Positions 33,724-42,929 are shown, counted from the stretch's first letter. The stretch is 64,000 nt of DNA from Xanthomonas fragariae (GCF_900183975.1 NZ_LT853882.1:1853501-1917500), one strand, 5' to 3'. Translations and numbers: made by a program. The notes: generated by a model not told the origin, from the sequence alone.

Positions 33724-34815
33724 TCACTTGAACTCGCTGCCCCAGTAGGCCTCGATCTGCTTCACCAGCTCTGGCGGCAGCGGCACGTAATGCAGTTCGC
33801 TGGCCTGGGCTTGGCCGTTTTCCAGCGCCCACTTGAAGAAGTCCAGCGTCGCCTTGCTGCGCGCGGCATCCTTGGGTTGCTTGTGCATCAGCATGAAGTT
33901 GGTCGCGGTGATCGGCCATGCCTTCTGGCCTGGTGCGTTGGTGATCACCAGGTTGAAATCCTTGGCGTTGGCCCAATCGGCGCTGGCAGCCGCGGCTGCA
34001 AAGCTCTCGGCATTCGGTTCGACCCACTGGCCGGCTGCGTTTTGCATCGAGGTATACGGCATCTTATTCTGCAGCGCGTAAGCCAGTTCGACGTAACCGA
34101 TTGAGCCCTTGATCTGCTGCACGTACGAGGCCACGCCTTCGTTACCCTTGCCGCCAACGCCACCCGGCCACTGCACGGAGGTGCCTTCGCCGACCTTGCT
34201 TTTCCACTCCGGGCTGACCTTGGACAAGTAGTTGGAGAAGTTGAACGTGGTGCCCGAACCCTCCGAGCGATGTACCAGATTGATCTTGGTGGCCGGCAGG
34301 GTCACGCCCGGATTGGCTGCGACAATCGCCGCGTCGTTCCACATGGTGACCTTGCCCAGGAAGATGTCGCCCAGCAGCGCGCCGGTCAGCCGCAGCTTGC
34401 CCGGTGTGATGCCTTCCAGATTCACCACCGGCACCACGCCGCCGATCGCCGACGGGAACTGGCCCAGGCCGGCCTGCTGCAATTCGGTGCTGTCCAGCGG
34501 CTTATCGGTCGAACCGAAATCCACGGTGCCGGCCTTGATCTGCGCAATTCCGCCGCCGGAACCGATCGACTGGTAGTTCACCTTGTTGCTGGTGGCGGCG
34601 TTGTAGTCGGCCGACCACTTGGACATCAGCGGGTAGATGAAGGATGCACCGGCGCCGGAGATTTCAGCGCTCTTGCTGTTGCTGGCAGTGGTACCTGCGC
34701 TTGGAGCACCCTTTGCGGCGTCGCCGGACTGCGCGTCCTTGCCGGGCGAGCACGCGGCCAGGGCGAGGGCGATGGTGAGAGACAGGGCGGTCAGGCTGGC
34801 CGACTGCAGTTTCAT
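33724..34815 (-). CDS. pstS: phosphate-binding lipoprotein PstS (copy 1)
   Basis: This 363-aa phosphate-binding component of the Pst importer is a predicted lipoprotein (LTIALALAACSPG). The phosphate-binding residues are seen in SGAGASFIYPLMSKW, GSGGGIAQIKAGTVDFGSTD and HRSEGSGTTFNFSNYLS. A good GGAGCTTCTATG start context fixes ATG 34815. It shares strong similarity with the second PstS at 36508-37527. A Pho-box candidate lies 58-79 bp upstream of the ATG. Confidence 0.96.
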   Translation of the reverse strand: MKLQSASLTALSLTIALALAACSPGKDAQSGDAAKGAPSAGTTASNSKSAEISGAGASFIYPLMSKWSADYNAATSNKVNYQSIGSGGGIAQIKAGTVDFGSTDKPLDSTELQQAGLGQFPSAIGGVVPVVNLEGITPGKLRLTGALLGDIFLGKVTMWNDAAIVAANPGVTLPATKINLVHRSEGSGTTFNFSNYLSKVSPEWKSKVGEGTSVQWPGGVGGKGNEGVASYVQQIKGSIGYVELAYALQNKMPYTSMQNAAGQWVEPNAESFAAAAASADWANAKDFNLVITNAPGQKAWPITATNFMLMHKQPKDAARSKATLDFFKWALENGQAQASELHYVPLPPELVKQIEAYWGSEFK

Positions 34816-34872
34816 AGAAGCTCCGAGGCTGGATTGGCCGGATGTCCGGCAGACCACGCTATGAAATGATGT

Positions 34873-34894
34873 TTTTGTTACGCGTGCATGACAG
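34873..34894 (-). promoter_or_regulatory. candidate Pho box of pstS-pstCAB-phoU
   Basis: On the minus strand CTGTCATGCAC is followed directly by GCGTAACAAAA. These are two 11-bp half-sites matching the PhoB pattern (CTGTCAT and a weaker CTGTNAC-like copy), 58-79 bp upstream of the pstS1 start. Confidence 0.65.
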
Positions 34895-34923
34895 TGCCTT
34901 CTGGCGAAGATATCACAAAAGAA

Positions 34924-34947
34924 GACGCGGCCCCGTAAGGCCGCGTC
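34924..34947 (-). terminator. intrinsic terminator between the two pstS genes
   Basis: A 9-bp perfect stem GACGCGGCC / GGCCGCGTC, with a 6-nt loop, is followed on the minus strand by TTCTTTTG. It would end transcription from the upstream oprP-pstS2 unit before the Pho box of pstS1. An IS now lies between it and pstS2. Confidence 0.75.
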
Positions 34948-34990
34948 CCGGTGCCAATGCCGGTGGGAGAGACGGCGTCGTTCTGTACGT

Positions 34991-36345
34991 AGTCGCCCCT
35001 GAAAAACCCCAACCACCCAACGACCGCAAGGCCTTGATGTCTTCTCCGGCGTGCCAGAACTACCAGTGTTCGCTACGCTGAAGGCTGGTTTCTTGCAATT
35101 TCCGCCCATGCGTACACGCCGTCCTGCTGCCGAAGACAGACCCGCCGACGAGTTGTTTCGTTCGCGGCTGGAGAACCAGATCGATCTGCGTCATCCGCTG
35201 GCGCGGCTGAGCCAACGGATGCCGTGGACGGCGTTGGAGCAAGCACTTTCATCGCGCTTGCCGGCCACCCAGGCCGGTGGCGGTCGGCCGGCATTGCCGG
35301 TGCGGCTGATTGCCGGTTTGCTCTACCTCAAACACGCCTACGACCTGTCCGATGAAGCGGTGTGCGAGCGCTGGCTGGAGAATCCGTACTGGCAGTTCTT
35401 CACCGGTGAGGTCGTGTTCCAGACGCGTTTGCCGTGCGATGCCAGCTCGCTGACGCGCTGGCGGCAGCGCCTGGGTGAGGCCGGGATGGAAGAGCTGTTG
35501 GCGCACACCATCAACGCCGCGCATGCGATGCAGGCGGTGGACGCACGCGAGTTGTCGCGGGTGATCGTGGACACCACGGTGCAGGAAAAGGCGATCGCCT
35601 ATCCGACCGACAGCCGTTTGCTGGAGGTGGCACGCAAGAAGCTGGTGTTACTGGCCAAGCGGCACGGCATCGGATTGCGGCAGAGCTACGCGCGGCAAGG
35701 CCCGGCCCTGAGCCGCAAGGCAGGTCGGTATGCGCATGCGCGCCAGTTCAAGCGGATGCAGCGCGTGCTGCGACGTCAACGCACAGTGCTGGGACGGCTC
35801 GTGCGCGACATCCAACGCAAACTCGATCAGGTAAACACCGGCGTGCGCGAGCGCATCGCTGTCTGGCTGGAACGTGCGCAACGGCTGTACACGCAGCGTC
35901 TGAAGGACAAACAAAAACTGTACGCATTGCATGCCCCGGAAGTGGAATGCATCGGCAAGGGCAAGGCGCGTCAAGCGTACGAATTCTGTGTCAAGGTCGG
36001 CATTGCGGTCACCGCCTGCAAGGGATTGGTCGTGGGTGCGCGCAGCTTCCCGGGCAACCCGTACGGCGGCGATACCTTGGCCGAGCAGCTGGAGCAGACA
36101 CGCGGGTTGCTGCAGGATGTGAGCGTAGAACCGACGGTGGCGATTTGCGTCGCTGCAGGCTGAAAGGTGCCCAAGGCGATGCGCTGCACGTGCTCGGCTG
36201 CGCGGCCGGCTACAACCTGCGCTGGCTGCTGCGCTGGATCGCGTTTTGCGTGCCTGGATGCGGGCGATGGGATGGTCATCCTTGAGTGCTGTGCCGCTGT
36301 CACCGACGGCACTTGGCGCTTGAAGGGGATTTTTCAGGGACGACT
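34991..36345 (+). mobile_element. IS5-family element, about 1355 bp, transposase deleted internally
   Basis: The ends are inverted repeats: AGTCGCCCCTGAAAAACCCC on the left, and AGTCGTCCCTGAAAAATCCCC read inward from the right. The flanks show ACGT on both sides (34987-34990 and 36346-36349), a likely 4-bp target duplication. The element lies between pstS2 and its terminator. Its transposase gene is defective. Confidence 0.85.
35108..36285 (+). pseudogene. IS5-family transposase with internal deletion
   Basis: The frame from ATG 35108 encodes the DUF772/transposase N-terminal domain (RLIAGLLYLKHAYDLSDEAVCERW) and part of the catalytic domain (VIVDTTVQEKAIAYPTDS, VEPTVAICV). At about 36150 the expected DRGYKG...IGHMK region, which holds the last catalytic residues, is missing. 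Sequence resumes in another frame as LKGAQGDALHVLGCAAGYNLRWLLRWI. A deletion plus frame change therefore removed the end of the catalytic core. The first frame stops at 36163. Confidence 0.85.
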
Positions 36346-36507
36346 ACGTATCTCAACGTCCTGGAGTGGCTCACAAACCGTAGCGAGCAGTAGTCTACTG
36401 GGCGCGAACGGCGCTCAGAACCGCAGTATTACGAGCCCTAAATAACGATTAAGGACACCCCGAGCCGCGTCCGCCTGGCGGTGGTGCAGTAGTCCTGATG
36501 GCCACTC

Positions 36508-37527
36508 TTAGTGGGGCAGATTCTTGGCCCAATAGCCTTCGATCTGGGTCACCAGGCTGGCCGGCAGTGGCACGTAATCCAGCTGCCTGGCCTGCGCATC
36601 GCCCTTGCTGTAAACCCAGCGGAAGAACTCCAGCGTGTTTTTGAGGCCGGCCGGGTTCTTCGGTTTCTTCTGCACCAGGATGAAGTTGGTCGCAGTGATC
36701 GGCCAGGCGTTGTCGCCTGCGGCATTGGTCATCACCAGATAGAAGTCCTTGCTGTTGCCCCAATCGGCGCTATTGGCGGCGGCGGCAAAGGTCTCATCGG
36801 ACGGCTGCACGAACTTGCCGGCAGCATTCTTCATCGCGGTGTAGGCCATCTTGTTCTGCAGCGCATACGACAGCTCGACGTAGCCTATACCGCCTTTGAT
36901 CTGCTTCACGTAAGCGGCCACACCCTCGTTGCCCTTGCCGCCGATGCCGGTCGGCCACTGCACGGTAGTGCCTTCGCCGACCTTGCTCTTCCAGTCCGGA
37001 TTGACCTTGGACAGATAGTTGGTCAAGTTGAAGCTGGTGCCCGAACCATCGGAGCGGTGCACCACGGTGATCTTGCCCTCCGGCAGCTTCACGCCCGGAT
37101 TGAGCGCGGTGATCGCCGGATCGTTCCAGGTGCTCACCTTACCCAGGAAAATGTCGCCCAGGGTTTTGCCATCCAGCTTGAGCGCGCCGGCTGCGATACC
37201 AGGCACGTTGACCACCGGCACCACGCCGCCGATGACCGAAGGGAACTGCGCCAAGCCGGCGGCGGCCAATTCTTCCGGTTTGAGCGGCGCATCCGACGAG
37301 CCGAAATCCACGCTGGCCGCCTTGATCTGGGCAATGCCGCCGCCCGAACCGATCGATTGATAGTTGACTTGCTTCTTGGTGGCGGCGTTGTAGTCGGCCG
37401 ACCACTTGGACATTACCGGATAAATAAACGAAGCACCGGCGCCGGTCACATCGGCGGCTTGGGCGCACAGTGCCAACGAGGCGGCGAGCACGCCGACGGC
37501 CAGACGGGTCTTCAAGGAGTGGACCAC
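36508..37527 (-). CDS. pstS: phosphate-binding protein PstS (copy 2)
   Basis: This 339-aa periplasmic phosphate-binding protein closely resembles PstS copy 1: SGSGGGIAQIK-type loop, HRSDGSGTSFNLTNYLS, and the same ADYNAAT region. It has a classical cleavable signal (LAVGVLAASLALCAQAADV) and no lipobox, so it should be free in the periplasm while copy 1 is lipid-anchored. The GTG start at 37527 is supported by AGGAG 7 bp upstream. It was probably co-transcribed with the porin gene upstream, now a pseudogene. Confidence 0.93.
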   Translation of the reverse strand: MVHSLKTRLAVGVLAASLALCAQAADVTGAGASFIYPVMSKWSADYNAATKKQVNYQSIGSGGGIAQIKAASVDFGSSDAPLKPEELAAAGLAQFPSVIGGVVPVVNVPGIAAGALKLDGKTLGDIFLGKVSTWNDPAITALNPGVKLPEGKITVVHRSDGSGTSFNLTNYLSKVNPDWKSKVGEGTTVQWPTGIGGKGNEGVAAYVKQIKGGIGYVELSYALQNKMAYTAMKNAAGKFVQPSDETFAAAANSADWGNSKDFYLVMTNAAGDNAWPITATNFILVQKKPKNPAGLKNTLEFFRWVYSKGDAQARQLDYVPLPASLVTQIEGYWAKNLPH

Positions 37528-37729
37528 GGAACAGCTCCTGTAGCGTAGGGATGAGAACGTCCAGCAATCGTGCCATTGCAGAGCAGCGGCATGACCGCTC
37601 GGTGTCGGAGAGATGACAGGGCAATGACGGCGTGGCGTGAGCGCGCCTCCACGGTCGGGCAGGGCGGTGCAGCTGCCGCAAGCGCTCAGCCAAGCGCAAC
37701 GCGGCGGCCGCGCCGGCACTCATGTACCA

Positions 37730-38324
37730 ATAAATATTGCGCACGTGCTTCGGTGATCGACGGGTTGTCGTCGATCAGGCCACTTGTGGCGCTTTTGTAA
37801 CGGGGGCTTGCCACCTTCTTCGCGTAGTTGAGCGGGAACGTGGCGTTGGAGCGCCAGTATCAGTTGGTGCCGATCGTCCACATGTCATCTTGCCGCCCAG
37901 TACGCCGTCCGCGAACGCAGTGGCGCCGTTGGGACCAGGTGACCATCGTTGAGGTCCATGGTGTCGTAGCGCATCGCCAGCTATCACAGGCCCGAGGCCG
38001 GCTCGTTCGGCAGTGGAGTGGTCGGCACGCCGGCCTTACGCTCGGGTCGTAACCGGCGGCCCACTCAAAATTTCCTGGGCCCTTGACACTGAGCAGCAGT
38101 TCGGCGCGACGGGTGCTGAATTCGGAATTGTCGCCATTGGAGCCGATCGGGCTGTTGAGGGCTCGCATATCGTTGTGGGACCAATTGCCGCCGTCGGCCT
38201 GGACCAAGCTATCCAACGAGATCTCCGAGCCGCCGATCACATCAATGGCGGTTTCAGCCTGGGCGGCGGGCGCGGCCAATGCCAGCAGCACGGCGGAGCC
38301 GAGCAGGGTAGAAGGAAGTTTCAA
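37730..38324 (-). pseudogene. phosphate-selective porin OprO/OprP, decayed
   Basis: The intact start (signal peptide LLGSAVLLALAAPAAQAETA, then STRRAELLLSVKGPGNFEWAAGYDP) and the end (MWTIGTN-stop-YWRSNATFPLNYAKK ... DDNPSITEARAQY) are recognisable as an OprP/OprO-type phosphate porin. The middle, some 200 or more codons of barrel, is deleted. Short conserved pieces such as RYDTMDLNDGHLVP and NGATAFADGVLGGKM appear in different frames. The Trp of the conserved NWYWR is TGA. The gene likely began at TTG 38324 and cannot make a porin. Confidence 0.88.
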
Positions 38325-38466
38325 GTGTGCCTTGCGGCCTGAAAAAGTGAGTGCAGGCTATAGTGTGAAATTTTCGTTAATACGGCAACTTCGCGTCGCT
38401 CGGCCCATCAGGCCCTGTGCGCGCACCACTTGCGCAGGCGCGTTCTAAATTGTTAGCTTCGAGGCT

Positions 38467-38808
38467 ATGCTTCTTCGATTATTCCACTCGCTGTTAGTCT
38501 GCCTGTTCGCGCTTACCGCGTGGTCGGCAGCCAATGCGCACACGCGCATCCATGATGCGTTTGTGGGCGAGGGCATGGCAGTGATGGTCGATGCTGGCGA
38601 ACAACGCGATGCAGCAGACAATCTTCAGGACGACGCAGACGCACAGACCGAGGTCGATACACATCCTGCAGACGACATCCCCTTGCTTTCCCAAGCGTGG
38701 TTGATGTTCGCTTGGTATTCCCCCTGTTGGTACGCGCACTACGCGCCGGCATCTCAAAAACGCGACCTGATCCCGCAACTGCGCCCTCCTAACGCACTGC
38801 GCGCCTGA
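38467..38808 (+). CDS. small exported protein of unknown function
   Basis: This 113-aa protein has a clear signal peptide (LLRLFHSLLVCLFALTAWSAANA, cleavage near residue 24). A short acidic mature part (DNLQDDADAQTEVDTHPADD) is followed by an aromatic stretch (WLMFAWYSPCWYAHY). I do not recognise a family. GAGG precedes the ATG. It is the only gene between the phosphate locus and the next IS, and is divergent from oprP. Confidence 0.6.
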   Translation: MLLRLFHSLLVCLFALTAWSAANAHTRIHDAFVGEGMAVMVDAGEQRDAADNLQDDADAQTEVDTHPADDIPLLSQAWLMFAWYSPCWYAHYAPASQKRDLIPQLRPPNALRA

Positions 38809-38909
38809 TCGTCCGTTTGTCGCGTCAACCGGTGCTGCGCACCGGATCCTTTTAATTTTTTCGTCTTTGCCATTCGCGGTTTGCGACGCGGATGGCACCG
38901 TATTGCCTA

Positions 38910-39766
38910 GAGCGTGTTATGAACTTTGAAAGAGGGTGGCTGCATTTCCAAGCATCAGGATCGTGAAGACGACGAAGTGCAAACCGGCCAAGGTTTCCGG
39001 CAATCGCTCGTAGTCGCGTGCCAGCCGTCTGAAACGATTGGCCCATCCGAAGCTGCGCTCGACAACCCAACGGCGCGGCAGCAAGACAAAGCCTTTTTTC
39101 GCTTCTTGCAGCTTGATCACTTGCAACTCAATGCCTTCTTCCGTGGCCGCCTGCGCCGGTTCTTGACCGGTGTAGCCCTGATCAACAAAGGCGATCTTGA
39201 CCGTTTCACCGGTCACGTGTTGTACCTCTTGTGCCAACGATCGGACTTGCGCGCGCTCCTGCTCATTAGCCGGCGTCACCTGGACAGCGAGCAGATGTCC
39301 AAGCGTATCGACGGCCATGTGTACCTTGCTGCCTTTCTTGCGTTTATAGCCATCGTATCCAGCACGCGGCCCGCTTTCGCAGGTGGACTGCAGCGTGCGA
39401 GCATCGAAAATGACCGCGCTCGGCTGGCCTTTTTTCCCTTGCGCCACACGCAAGAGTGAGCGTAGATCACTGACCATGGCCTCAAAGCAGCCCGCTTGCA
39501 GCCAGCGCTGTGTTTGCTGATACACCGCTTCCCAGGGCGGAAAATCGTTGGGAAGCAATCGCCATGGTGCGCCGGCGCGCGCGATCCACCGCAGTGCGTT
39601 GAACATCGCGCGTAGCTCATACTTGCGCTGCGGTGCCTGCACATCCATCAGCGTCAAATAGGGAGCCGCAAAGGCCCATTCTTCGTCCGAAATATCGGTG
39701 GAATAAGGCTTACGAGGCTTCATCCGTATACGTTAGCGTGACAAGGGCAAAGTTCATAACACGCTC
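38910..39766 (-). mobile_element. IS5-family (IS1031-like) element, 857 bp
   Basis: The terminal inverted repeats are identical for 19 bp (GAGCGTGTTATGAACTTTG at both ends), flanked by TA on each side. The element carries one intact transposase gene on the minus strand. Its right end lies 14 bp before the start codon of the carbonic anhydrase gene. Confidence 0.9.
38917..39723 (-). CDS. IS5-family transposase
   Basis: This is an intact 268-aa DDE transposase. It has an N-terminal DUF4096-like domain (YSTDISDEEWAFAAPYL, GAPWRLLPNDFPPWEAVYQQ) and a catalytic core with Asp in VIFDARTLQST, Asp in AFVDQGYTG, and Glu in RRWVVERSFGWANRFRRLARDYER. Nothing indicates inactivation. Confidence 0.93.
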   Translation of the reverse strand: MKPRKPYSTDISDEEWAFAAPYLTLMDVQAPQRKYELRAMFNALRWIARAGAPWRLLPNDFPPWEAVYQQTQRWLQAGCFEAMVSDLRSLLRVAQGKKGQPSAVIFDARTLQSTCESGPRAGYDGYKRKKGSKVHMAVDTLGHLLAVQVTPANEQERAQVRSLAQEVQHVTGETVKIAFVDQGYTGQEPAQAATEEGIELQVIKLQEAKKGFVLLPRRWVVERSFGWANRFRRLARDYERLPETLAGLHFVVFTILMLGNAATLFQSS

Positions 39767-39780
39767 TAAAGGTATCTCTC

Positions 39781-40461
39781 ATGAAAAGTTTGCTAGAAGG
39801 TTTTCGTCATTTCCGCAAGGAAGTGTATCCGCGCCAGAGTGCGCGTTTTCAGGAACTGGCCGGCGGCCAAAGTCCGCACACCCTGTTCATTACCTGCGCC
39901 GATTCGCGCGTCATGCCGGAACTGATTTTCTCCGCGCAGCCCGGCGAATTGTTCGTCTATCGCAACATCGGCAATGTGGTGCGGCCTTACTCCCAGCACG
40001 TCAGTGGCGTGGTTGCAGCGATTGAATACGCCATCGCGGTACTGGGCGTGCGCCACATCGTGATCTGCGGTCATACCGACTGCGGCGCGATGAAGGCTGT
40101 GCTCAAGCCGGAATCGTTGGAAGACGTTCCTTCTGTGGCAGCGTGGCTCAAGCACACCGATGCAGCGCGTCATGTCACTGCCCATCACGGGCACGATCCG
40201 CACAGTCAGGAAGCGCTGAGCTGCATGACCGAAGAGAACGTGGTCTCGCAGCTGGACCATCTGCGTGCGCAGCCGGTGGTTGCAGCACGTCTTGCTGCAG
40301 GCACCTTGCGTATCCACGGCTGGATCTACGACATCGCCCATGGCGAGATCAGCGCCTTCGATGCCGAGAAGGGGGGCTTCCGTCCGTTATTGGCGGACGA
40401 CACCCCCGAAGCCACCCCACGTCCGCGACTGCAGCAAGTCGCGCGCGCCGAACTCGCCTGA
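39781..40461 (+). CDS. beta-class carbonic anhydrase
   Basis: This 226-aa zinc enzyme interconverts CO2 and bicarbonate. The zinc ligands and catalytic dyad appear in ITCADSRVMPELIF and ICGHTDCGAMKA, both strongly conserved. It is adjacent to a SulP-type transporter gene 11 bp downstream, a pairing seen for bicarbonate or anion transporters. An AAGG ribosome-binding site remains, but everything further upstream is now insertion sequence, so its natural promoter has been displaced. Confidence 0.95.
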   Translation: MKSLLEGFRHFRKEVYPRQSARFQELAGGQSPHTLFITCADSRVMPELIFSAQPGELFVYRNIGNVVRPYSQHVSGVVAAIEYAIAVLGVRHIVICGHTDCGAMKAVLKPESLEDVPSVAAWLKHTDAARHVTAHHGHDPHSQEALSCMTEENVVSQLDHLRAQPVVAARLAAGTLRIHGWIYDIAHGEISAFDAEKGGFRPLLADDTPEATPRPRLQQVARAELA

Positions 40462-40472
40462 CGGAGCCGATC

Positions 40473-42041
40473 ATGAATGCATCAGATATCGGCGGATATT
40501 TCCGTCAGGGACTGTTCGGGCGCGATTTGTTGTCGTCTGTCGTGGTCTTTCTCGTCGCGCTCCCGTTGTGCATGGGTATTGCGATCGCATCCGGCATGCC
40601 GCCGGCCACAGGCCTGATCACCGGCATCATCGGCGGACTGCTCGTTGGCTTTCTGGCGGGCTCTCCTTTTCAGGTGAGCGGGCCGGCCGCCGGCCTGGCC
40701 GTGTTGGTGTTCGAACTGGTGCGTGAGCACGGCGTCGCCGTGCTCGGGCCGGTGATCCTGGTCGCTGGTGCGATCCAGTTGGTGGCCGGCCTGTGCCGGG
40801 CAGGTGTGTGGTTCCGAATGACATCGCCGGCCGTGGTGGCCGGCATGTTGTCGGGTATCGGCATCCTGATCGTGGCCTCGCAGGCGCACGTGTTGATGGA
40901 TGCCGCCCCCAAGGCGCGCGGTCTGGAAAACTTCGCTGCATTGCCGGCCGTGTTATGGCAGGCGATCACCGAGGGCACCGGCCGCACCGCATTATTTGTG
41001 GGTCTGGCCACCATCGGCATCATCGTGGCGTGGGACACGCTGCGTCCGCAGCGTCTGCGGTCCCTGCCGGGTGCATTGATCGCGGTGGTCGTGGTCACAG
41101 CAACCGTGCAGCTGCAGGGTGTGAACGTCAACAAGGTCGATGTTCCGGCCAACCTGTTCTCTGCGATCACCATCCTCAGCTTCTCCGACATCTTTGGCGT
41201 ATTCAACGCCACATTGTTGGTGTCTGCGGTGACCTTTGCCTTTATCGCCAGCGCCGAAACGCTGCTATCGGCGGCGGCGGTGGATCGTATGCATCAGGGC
41301 GCACGGACGCAGTACGACCGTGAGCTGGCGGCGCAGGGCGTGGGCAACATGCTGTGCGGTTTTCTGGGTGCCTTGCCGATGACCGGCGTGATCGTGCGCA
41401 GTGCGGCCAATGTGCAGGCCGGTGCGGCAACGCGCATGTCTACCATCCTTCATGGCAGCTGGTTGCTGGTGTTCGCCTTGCTTGTGCCGTGGCTGTTGCG
41501 GATGACGCCGGTGGCGTGTCTGGCTGGTATCCTGGTCTACACGGGCGTGAAGATGATCAAGATCGGGCAGGTCAAGGAGCTGGCGACCTATGGTCGTGGC
41601 ACTGCGGCGATTTACCTGGCGACCACCTTTGCGATCGTGGCAACCGACCTGCTGACCGGTGTGCTGATCGGTTTTGGTCTGTCGCTGTTCCGTCTTGCGC
41701 TGCATTCCTCGCGTTTGAAGGTGCACGTGAGTGAGCACGCGGACAAGAAGGACGAGATGCATCTGACCCTGCAGGGTTCGGCAACGTTCCTGAAGGTGCC
41801 GGCGATGGCGCGTACGCTGGAAAGCGTGCCGCCGAACACCGCACTGCATCTGGACGTGGCCAAGCTGCACCATGTTGATCATGCCTGCATCGAGTTGTTG
41901 CGCGACTGGAGCCGGAATGCGGCCTCGCGCGGGTGCGAGCTGGTGGTGGACTGGAAAGAGTTGGATCGACGCGTCGAAGGTCAACCGACGCTGGAAAACG
42001 CGCTGGTCGAACAGCGCGTCGAGCAAGCGAAGGCTGCGTAA
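40473..42041 (+). CDS. SulP-family anion (bicarbonate) transporter
   Basis: This 522-aa inner-membrane transporter has many hydrophobic spans. It has the SulP signature region near residues 30-75 (ALPLCMGIAIASGMPPATGLITGI and SGPAAGLAVLV) and a cytoplasmic STAS domain at the C-terminus (about 425-505, LHLDVAKLHHVDHACIELL). Linkage to carbonic anhydrase suggests bicarbonate as substrate, although sulfate or another anion cannot be excluded. GGAG lies just before ATG 40473. Confidence 0.92.
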   Translation: MNASDIGGYFRQGLFGRDLLSSVVVFLVALPLCMGIAIASGMPPATGLITGIIGGLLVGFLAGSPFQVSGPAAGLAVLVFELVREHGVAVLGPVILVAGAIQLVAGLCRAGVWFRMTSPAVVAGMLSGIGILIVASQAHVLMDAAPKARGLENFAALPAVLWQAITEGTGRTALFVGLATIGIIVAWDTLRPQRLRSLPGALIAVVVVTATVQLQGVNVNKVDVPANLFSAITILSFSDIFGVFNATLLVSAVTFAFIASAETLLSAAAVDRMHQGARTQYDRELAAQGVGNMLCGFLGALPMTGVIVRSAANVQAGAATRMSTILHGSWLLVFALLVPWLLRMTPVACLAGILVYTGVKMIKIGQVKELATYGRGTAAIYLATTFAIVATDLLTGVLIGFGLSLFRLALHSSRLKVHVSEHADKKDEMHLTLQGSATFLKVPAMARTLESVPPNTALHLDVAKLHHVDHACIELLRDWSRNAASRGCELVVDWKELDRRVEGQPTLENALVEQRVEQAKAA

Positions 42042-42095
42042 CCTACTGATGCATGGCCCCGAAAGACGTATTGCCCGGTCGCGATTTTTCGATGG

Positions 42096-42122
42096 TCGGG
42101 AATCGGGAATCGGGAATCGTGA
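42096..42122. repeat. heptad repeat array (GGGAATC)
   Basis: Three perfect GGGAATC heptads in a row lie in the gap between the SulP gene and the nth gene that converges on it. A preceding GG could supply a fourth short G tract. Confidence 0.85.
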
Positions 42123-42218
42123 ACCGCAAAAGCCCGGCTCGGCGTTAGCCGATGCGATGTGCCTAAAAAGCTCACGGCTGTGCGCTGCGCAGTCGTTGTG
42201 ATGACCTTCCAGATCGTA

Positions 42219-42929
42219 TCAGCCACGTTGAGTTGTCGGCCGTTCGAAGGGCGAAACGGTCTTGTCGCGATAGCGGCATAGATCGTGGATCACGCAGCCC
42301 GGGCAATCCGGTTTGCGTGCCTTGCATACGTAGCGGCCGTGCAGAATCAGCCAGTGGTGTGCGTCGTGCAAAAACTCGGCGGGAATGACCTTCACCAGTT
42401 TGTCTTCGACCGCGCGCACGTCTTTGCCCGGTGCAAGGCCGGTACGATTGGAGACGCGAAAGATATGCGTGTCCACTGCCATGGTGGGTTCGCCGAACGC
42501 AGTATTGAGCACCACGTTTGCGGTCTTGCGGCCCACGCCAGGCAACGCTTCCAGCGCAGTGCGGTCGTGCGGCACTTCGCCACCGTATTGCTCCAGCAGA
42601 ATGCGGCAAGTGGCGATGACGTTTTTGGCCTTGGCGTTGAATAAACCGATGGTGGCGATGTAGCGCTTCAGGCCTTCTTCGCCGAGATCGAGAATGTCGC
42701 GCGGCGTATTGGCCACGGGATACAGCTTGCGGGTGGCTTTATTGACGCCGACATCCGTGGCCTGCGCCGAGAGCAGAACGGCGATCAATAACTCGAACGG
42801 CGTGGTGTATTCCAGTTCGGTGGTCGGGTGTGGATTGAGTTCGCGCAGGCGCGCGAACATTTCCTGTATTTCCGGTTTTCGCATGCTGCTGCCGCGACGT
42901 GCCGGCGGGGTCGACGTTGTCGCGTTCAT
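42219..42929 (-). CDS. nth: endonuclease III
   Basis: This 236-aa DNA glycosylase/AP lyase removes oxidised pyrimidines. It shows the helix-hairpin-helix (EALPGVGRKTANVVLNTAFG) with catalytic Lys in GVGRKTA and Asp in MAVDTHIFRVSNR. The C-terminal [4Fe-4S] cluster ligands are CKARKPDCPGCVIHDLC. ATG 42929 is chosen because it overlaps the upstream stop (ATGA) and has GGAG 8 bp before it. The family-typical MRKPEIQEMF at 42884 is an alternative start. Confidence 0.95.
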   Translation of the reverse strand: MNATTSTPPARRGSSMRKPEIQEMFARLRELNPHPTTELEYTTPFELLIAVLLSAQATDVGVNKATRKLYPVANTPRDILDLGEEGLKRYIATIGLFNAKAKNVIATCRILLEQYGGEVPHDRTALEALPGVGRKTANVVLNTAFGEPTMAVDTHIFRVSNRTGLAPGKDVRAVEDKLVKVIPAEFLHDAHHWLILHGRYVCKARKPDCPGCVIHDLCRYRDKTVSPFERPTTQRG

